A DNA stretch of 64,000 bases, taken from positions 20,216,378 through 20,280,377 of the forward strand of contig NC_067293.1 in NCBI RefSeq assembly GCF_020740795.1, in the 5' to 3' direction. This DNA comes from Apus apus (Eukaryota > Chordata > Aves > Apodiformes > Apodidae). Each line of letters begins with the position of its first letter. Positions within the stretch are counted from its first letter, which is position 1. The translations under genes and the position numbers were made by a program. This document shows, in pieces, positions 58,240-64,000 of this stretch. The notes beneath the pieces were generated by a model. That model was not told where the DNA came from. It did not search any database and worked only from the letters and a program-made list of their open reading frames with translations.

Positions 58240-59930
58240 TCTGGATGGTGCCAGCTTCCTGGGGGATTCTTCTCCCACCACATGCTCCCATCCAGCCCTC
58301 CAGCTGTGGGGCTGCCCCACTGTCAGGCTGCTGGAGCAAACCCAGGGCTGCCCCAGCCAGGGCAGGTCTGGAGCACAGACTCACAGCATCCCCCCAGCAC
58401 AGTCCCACTGGAGACAAAGGGAAACGCTCAGTGGGAATGCTGGCCCCATTTTGGAAGCTCTCCCTATGGATCCCTATGGATCTTGGACAGGAGGCTGCCT
58501 CTGGCGCCACTCAGGAAGCTGCTCCCACAGACAAGAGGCGTGTTTGAGGACAAATTACTGAATTCTTAAGCACCTCTTTACCTGCTGGGCTGGCTCCAAC
58601 CTTGCCCAGTTTCAGCAGCAGCTTCCCAGATTCTCTTTTCAGGCCATGGTGAGGTTGATGGCCCATTGCTGCAGCAAGACAGCCCAGCCAAGACACCACC
58701 TCCTGCCCCTCAGTCATTGCCTTGCCCAAATACAAGTAACTCAGTTTACCCTTTTTTTTTTTGTTTTCCCCATGTTTACTGCTGTGCATGGTGTGATTGA
58801 CCTGGATGCAGCTGAGGGAGTGCTGCTGTGTCAGCCAGGACATCCCACAGTGAGACAAGAGCCTGGAGGCACAGGGCAAAGCCTGCAAGGCTTTGAACCG
58901 TGTTCAGACATTGATAATTGCCCATCTAGATAGCTAAGCCGTTACAAAGATGCACCATAGTCAGCTCTTACATCATGCCCATTTAGGGGAGAAAAATCCA
59001 GCAATGCAGAGATGCTCCAATTGACAGATCCAAGGAAAACCAGCTAGGTTATGTTTCACAGCAAGGGATAACTAACTATGTGGATTAGCAGGAGATCAAG
59101 GGGGTATGAAGAGAGACCCACTCCTTTGGCATGAGCTCTTTGATTCCTCCAGAAAAAAGATTACGAAGCCAATTAAAGAAAGAAAGGAAGGGGAAAAAAA
59201 AACACAACCCCATAACCTAAGAATTATAAAGATGGAGTCTACACAAGGTTAAATGACACTCATAACCACTGGATGTGCTCGGGGCTCCCAGAACTGCTCT
59301 CCTATGGAAGGGATGATGGGCAGCTACCACTCCAAGGTGTGCTTGTTGCTTCCCAGACATTTGGCTGCTTCTGAGGAATCCAGCAGCCAGTCTGTACCAG
59401 CATTCTTGGGCAAGACTCCCAAAAAATAACTGAAAATGTGTATCTGTCTTGCACCGTAAAACAGCCTGGGGGTGGGATTTAATCCCCGGCTTGGCTCACA
59501 CCCCAGAATTTGCCAACAGCAAGGTAGATTTCCTTTCAGCATCACAGCAAGAGCTATGGCTTCTTACACCTCATGGAAGAGAGCAGTGTTAGTGCTGTTG
59601 CTATGGTTATTTCCTAAAAGCCCAAGCAATAATATGCACTTTGACAGAAAACATAGAAATATCTCTTTATAGAACTGGTGTGAGTGTTGTGTGCACGGTG
59701 CAGCACCCAGCAGTGTGTGGATGGGCACAACACCCTGTGCACAGGGCTGGGCACCCACAGCTCCCCCAAAGGATGGGAGTTTCCATCTTCTGTTGTTTCT
59801 TTGGGAAATCTTTGCTCTGTGTCTACCGTTCAAAGAGCCCTTGGAAAGTTTTGTCCGGGGTGATAAATCGTAGGAAATAAAGACTATGCTCATCCAGGAT
59901 TGTCACTTGGGCCCAACACGACAACACACA
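58240..59930. other. Intergenic DNA, no gene recognised
   Basis: No exon or repeat family recognised. A poly-T tract lies near 58,752-58,763 and A-rich sequence near 59,190-59,205. Confidence 0.5.
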
Positions 59931-59935
59931 CACTC

Positions 59936-60800
59936 TGGGATGAGGAGGACAAAGCTCATGGGTTGAGACAAAGGACAAGGAGGGTTCTTCACCGATTGAG
60001 GTCACGGGCAAAAGAGACTCCACTTGGGGAAAATATAATAATTTAATTTAACTAATCAAACACACACAGGACACACACAACACAAAGAGCAGGGCTCACA
60101 CACCTCACCCCACCCCTCCCTTCTTCCCGGGCCCAAATCCCTTTGTTCCCGGTTTCTCTCCCTCCTTCCCCCCAGGCACAGGGGGATGGGGTTTAGAGTC
60201 ACTCACAGGCTGGTGGTTCCTGCTGCTCCTTCCCCCTCAGGAAGCAGGATTCCTGACAGTCCTGCCCTGCTTCCCCACGGGTCCCTCCCATGGCAGAGTC
60301 CTCCACCAACCTCTGCTCCATCAGCCCTTCCCACCAGCCCCGGAGCTGCTCCAGCGCTGCCCGCAGAGTCACGGGCTGGTCGGGAACAGGCACCTCCCCT
60401 GCCCGGGGGCTTCCACAGCTGCACCATCCCAGCCCACTGGCCACAAAACCCAAGCCCACTGGCCAAGTTCCCCCCTCCTGGCGCCTTCAGGGAATGTTCC
60501 ACCATGTTCCTCCATGAGTGCAGGGGCACAGCTGCCATCTCGCCATGGGCTGCAGGGAAACTGCTGCTCGGGCACCTTCTTCCTCACCAACCACCAGCAC
60601 CGCTCTGCTCCTACAGCCCAGCTCTTAACTCCTGGCTCTGCTCAGATCTTATCAGTCCTTTCGTATGTTAATGGCAGAGGTTCATCTATTGTCCCTCTAA
60701 TGGCTCCTTGGCTGGTTTGGAGCAGGGGCAGCTTCTCACCAGAGCCACCCCTGGGGCCCTTCCCCCAGTACCAAAAAACCCACCAAACCAAACCAGCACA
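59936..60800 (-). mobile_element. Probable songbird-type ERV LTR (solo, antisense)
   Basis: Read on the minus strand the segment starts with TGTGCTGGTTTGG at 60,800 and goes on to 'ggtactgggggaagggcccc'. It then passes through 'gaggttcatc'-type and GC-rich blocks ('ctgcagcccatggcgagatg'). The 3' part holds 'aagtggagtctcttttgccc' and 'gtgacctcaatcggtgaaga', which I recognise as typical of abundant class III (ERVL-like) LTRs in passerine genomes. A probable CA end is at 59,936. The frames of 70-160 codons inside are not genes. No internal retroviral genes flank it, so a solo LTR is likely. Family name and exact ends are unverified. Confidence 0.65.
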
Positions 60801-60804
60801 AGGG

Positions 60805-62390
60805 TGAAACTCGAGGTGAGTGTTCCTGTTAAACCCTGCCTGCGTTTTGGGCGACACCTGTGGTGTTTTTCATTAGTATCTGTCTGAATCAGTTGAAAAC
60901 TGTTAAAAGCAAATCAGCCCATGAATTATAGTGACCAAACTCTCTGTCTGCCTCATTAACAGGTGGGTGCTGCTCTCACGGCTCCCTTAGCACCTTCTGC
61001 TACTGCATGGCAGAGGTGGGTAGACTTTTTCAATTATTATTACTTGGCATGAATCCTGTCACCTACTGGCAAACAGTGAGTTAAAACTTGCCCTCTGAAG
61101 GGAGAGAGCTTGTTGTCTGTCAACAGCCCGGATCAAGTCCTCCAGATCCAGAACAAGCACCATGTGGGGAAGCTTGGTGCCAGGGGACTGTCCCTCCTGC
61201 CCCCCAGCCACATCCTGGGTGACCCCACACTTTACCCAACCGTTGCTGAACTCTCCTGCTTATTTTTCATCCCTGTTCTGGACTCTGAGGAGTTGGGGGG
61301 TGACTTTTTCCAGTTCATCCTTTTGAAGCAGGACCTTGCAGGACTTCTTTCCTTTCTGTGCCCATCCAACACAGCACCTCCCAGGCTCTTCATGGCCACC
61401 TCCTGGGTTGCCCCCAGGCTGCCATTATTCACTTTTCCACTCTCAAAGGAAACTTTCCAGTTGCTGGGAGAAGCCCATTCACTGCACCTTACAACTGCAT
61501 CTCATTTACATCCTCAGCTCCTGCTAAAACTTGTGCTACAGCAACCAAAGGATGAAAGATGCTGGGCCTTTGCAATCTTTGGGAAAAAGTCTCTTAAACT
61601 TCTAAGATATTTGAGTGGAAACCAGCTGCCACATTTCCATAGCAGCAACTAAAACTCCACACTGCCATCCACCTCTCCACAGGGAATAAATAATATTTTA
61701 ATAAAGTGGAATACACAGTAGTTCGAGGGTCACTTAAAGTTGATGAGGAGTGAGGAGCAGCAAAAAGGCAAATAGATTCTCTGTAATATTTAAATAAGGT
61801 GATGCTCATTGATTAGAGAAATTGTTAACATTTTTTAAAACTCACCATGATGTTTTTTGACTGAAAACAGACCCTGCCCTACACAGAGAGAGGGTGCCTG
61901 CACCCAGCAGCAGGCTGCCCTAATTTCCCATATTCAAATCATTGTCAGTGTCCAAGTGAAGTGCCTCAGGGACTGTGTGTTCATCCATTTCTGCTGCTAC
62001 TCGTGATGCTGTGTTCTCTTCTCCTTATGCAGATGCTGCAGTGTACCCCTCAGGTGCAGGGAAGTGGCCAAGAGGGGCCAAGTGACCTGGAAGTGAGGAC
62101 CTTCCCTCCTTTCTCTCCTGTTCCATCCCACTGTGGAAATGGGGGGGAAATAATCAAACCTTAGTTTCCCTTCTTCAGTCTGTTTCATCCTCCCCAGCAA
62201 GGTGATGGGAGCATGGCCTCATCCCCATCAGTGACCCAGGTCCCCCCTTCCCCAGGCAGAAGCTCAGTCCAGGCTATGGGCAGGATAACCAGGAGATCCC
62301 TGGCCCTGAGCAACCACCACTGCCTTGGAACTGCTGAAAACCATCACCTGCTCTTCACCAAGGACACAAACCCGAAGTCCTCACCTGCTC
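60805..62390. other. Intergenic DNA, no gene recognised
   Basis: No exon or repeat family recognised. The 180-codon frame at 61,110-61,652 has no domain that I know. Confidence 0.5.
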
Positions 62391-62399
62391 CCCACAGGA

Positions 62400-62530
62400 C
62401 ATTCCTTCCAGCCCATCACCAGCTTGGTTGCTCTCCTCTGGATGTGTTTAAGGACCTTCAGAACCTTCTTAAGTGGTGGGGTCCAGAGCTGCCCAGTGCT
62501 CCAGATGTGCTGCACCAGTGCTGAGCATTT
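62400..62530 (-). mobile_element. CR1: Diverged CR1 fragment (antisense)
   Basis: The plus strand 'ttggttgctctcctctggat', 'gtggggtccagagctgccca' and 'gctccagatgtgctgcacca' matches the complement of the CR1 block around the 'cagccctggagcgtgtccag'-type region upstream of the 3'UTR. It is internal, short and diverged, so confidence is moderate. Confidence 0.5.
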
Positions 62531-62534
62531 TTTA

Positions 62535-63696
62535 TCCAAAGCAGTTTGCTTGGGTTTTTTTGCTCTGAGTACAGAGTTTCCCTAGGAATTTCAGGCCTGA
62601 GGACCAGAGACCAGTCCATACCCAGCCCAGTGCCCAGTCACTGCTCCAAAAATCACACAGCAGTTCTGGCTTCTTTGTCCCTTTCATGTCTGTTTTCCCT
62701 TTCTTTTGTCTTTTTTTTTTTTTTTCTTGTCTCTCATGTACTAAATCTTTCCTTTGTTCTCTATCTTTTTTTTCACCAGCCTCCCAAGCATGGCTAAAAT
62801 GAACCGTCTTTTTCCCAGGACTGTAAACAAGATCTTCCCTCTTAGCTTGAGTCCCTTCTGTTGTTTAAATGAAACTCTTTTCCAGCTATTAGTAATTATG
62901 GAGGATGATTTCATCCTTCAGCTAGTGAATGCTACAGCCCTGATGAAATCCTTTTGGCCCTTTGTTTAGTGCCAGTGTAGGTTTATCTCCTGAATTAATA
63001 CATTCACAATAAAAACAAAAATAAACTCTTAATGGGCTAAATTAGTCCTCCTGAGTGTCATCTGAGCCATCTGAGCTGCTCCCAGCACAGGGCCCTGCCC
63101 TTTTTGGCTGGTTTTGGCTCTTGGCTCTGCAGCTCCAGTAGCAGGAGAGGGAGGGAGGGGCAGAAGGAGAACCAGCTGAATGGGATGTTGCTATGGACTG
63201 ACCTTACCTCTGCTGGGAGGCTTTGGTAGAAATTATCTGGTGACACTCTGTAGGAATGGAGTCAAACTGGGTGTCCAAGCCCTCCCTTCAGACACCTGGA
63301 GAATGGGTCCATTCCTGTTGCTCTGCAAACCCCTGTGTCAGGGCACATCATGAGCTCTGAGACAGGCCGGTGACTGGGGACAGCTCGAGTGTTGCTAGAC
63401 CTCTGGGTCTTGCTCCCTCTGCTAGTGAGCAGGTGGGAAACCGCAAAAGCAGATCCTGTCTGTGCCCTCCATGTGCCCTGCACATTTGCTGCTCCCAGGG
63501 ACAGTGGAGCTGGGGGCTCACAAGGAGGGTGCCTGAGAGGCTCCACTGCTGCTGCATGGAGTGAAGGGCTGCTACTGCCACACAAGTCCAAAGTCAGTGG
63601 GAAAACCCCAGAGCAGCAACACTCCTTCCTGAGGAGAAACAGGGAGATGCCCTTTGGCATCCACCCAATCCAGCTAACTCACCTCAGCTCTTGGGC
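62535..63696. other. Intergenic DNA and probable 3' flank of the GPR83-like gene
   Basis: Part of this stretch should be the 3' untranslated region of the minus-strand GPCR gene. No clear minus-strand AATAAA is seen close to its stop codon, so the transcript end is not placed. A poly-T tract lies at about 62,711-62,725, and A-rich AATAAA-like sequence on the + strand near 63,008-63,025. Confidence 0.4.
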
Positions 63697-64000
63697 TCAC
63701 AACTCCGTGGTGGCCATCTGGATGTGTGCAGTGGAGCAGAGGGTCTGCGTGGCAGGTCCCTTCCTGAACCTGGCCTGCTCCATCCACGCCTCACGGCAGG
63801 ACGAGGCCATGGGTGGCAGTGCATGGTCCTGGGGCTGAGGCAGCTTCTGGCACATGCAGAGCAGGGACTTGAGCTCTGAGCGGAAGCTCTCGTTCAGCCA
63901 GCAGTAGATGAAAGGGTTGTAGCAGGTGCTGCTCATTGCAAACCAGTGCAGGGCAAAATAGAGGGAGTTCTTTGTCTTGATGCCCAGGCTGGAGATTAGC
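63697..64000 (-). CDS. GPR83L: GPR83-like G-protein-coupled receptor, C-terminal part (cut by window edge)
   Basis: On the minus strand the frame is open from the window edge to a stop at 63,697-63,699, giving 100 residues. It begins '[19 protein letters not shown]' and continues '[20 protein letters not shown]'. This is the end of transmembrane helix 6/extracellular loop 3 and helix 7 with the NPxxY-class motif NPFIY, then helix 8 ('RSELKSLL') with likely palmitoylated cysteines ('CMCQK') and a short cytoplasmic tail. The helix-7 segment is very close to GPR83, a rhodopsin-family receptor related to neuropeptide Y and tachykinin receptors and bound by PEN peptide in mammals. The tail diverges from mammalian GPR83, so I favour the non-mammalian paralogue GPR83-like over GPR83. 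The gene starts beyond 64,000. Confidence 0.85.
   Translation of the reverse strand, partial: LISSLGIKTKNSLYFALHWFAMSSTCYNPFIYCWLNESFRSELKSLLCMCQKLPQPQDHALPPMASSCREAWMEQARFRKGPATQTLCSTAHIQMATTEL

Noticed and set aside
60186-60671. 161-codon frame and overlapping minus-strand frames up to 111 codons
   Set aside because: They lie within the antisense LTR and have no protein domain.
1-64000. CRISPR arrays, bacterial operons, prophage or tRNA genes
   Set aside because: No regularly spaced direct repeats, no Shine-Dalgarno-led gene clusters and no tRNA B-box with cloverleaf were seen. The window is vertebrate in every recognisable feature.

Overview
The window looks like nuclear DNA of a bird, probably a songbird. 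It carries many CR1 LINE fragments whose 3' tails end in the avian CR1 signature (a run like 'ggtcccttccaaccc' followed by 'ctatgat' motifs), LTRs of a kind seen in passerine genomes, spliced genes with GT..AG introns and long gene-poor stretches. No bacterial, phage or plasmid features are seen. The order assignment is inference; 'bird' is much firmer than 'songbird'.

Layout. Positions 1-34,000 are intergenic. They hold no exon I can recognise, only CR1 fragments (about 9.86, 12.08, 20.98, 23.2, 24.44 and 26.38 kb, a long degenerate copy at 29.87-32.63 kb, and one at 33.77 kb) and a probable LTR at 15.85 kb. A strong CpG island at 34.2-35.65 kb marks a promoter on the + strand. It leads into an untranslated first exon, a 6.8-kb intron and eight coding exons (41,763-46,717). 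These encode an intact 489-residue orthologue of EDA2R (XEDAR, TNFRSF27), the receptor for ectodysplasin A2. A probable long 3' untranslated region follows, with a polyadenylation signal near 50.7 kb. From 51 to 63.7 kb the DNA is intergenic again, with a head-to-head inverted pair of CR1 copies (54.9-55.4 kb), a GC-rich patch at 57.15-57.56 kb and two probable LTRs. At the right edge, on the minus strand, is the C-terminal end of a GPR83-like peptide-type GPCR that continues beyond 64,000.

The most interesting observation is in EDA2R. The N-terminal half (three cysteine-rich modules, a single membrane span, no signal peptide) and the TRAF6-binding-type motif PVECTE match the human receptor closely. 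The bird gene then continues through two more exons that encode a death-domain-like fold of about 95 residues, resembling the p75NTR/EDAR class. The human receptor is about 297 residues and is described as lacking a death domain. Failure to splice after exon 7 would give a 384-residue form without the domain, close in architecture to the human protein. The domain and the splice model are read directly from the sequence; the functional meaning is inference.

EDA2R and the GPR83-like gene converge (+ and - strands) and show no sign of working together. The EDA2R neighbourhood probably corresponds to human Xq12 (HEPH-EDA2R-AR) and to part of chicken chromosome 4. That is from general knowledge and is not shown by this window, which contains no HEPH or AR exon that I can see.
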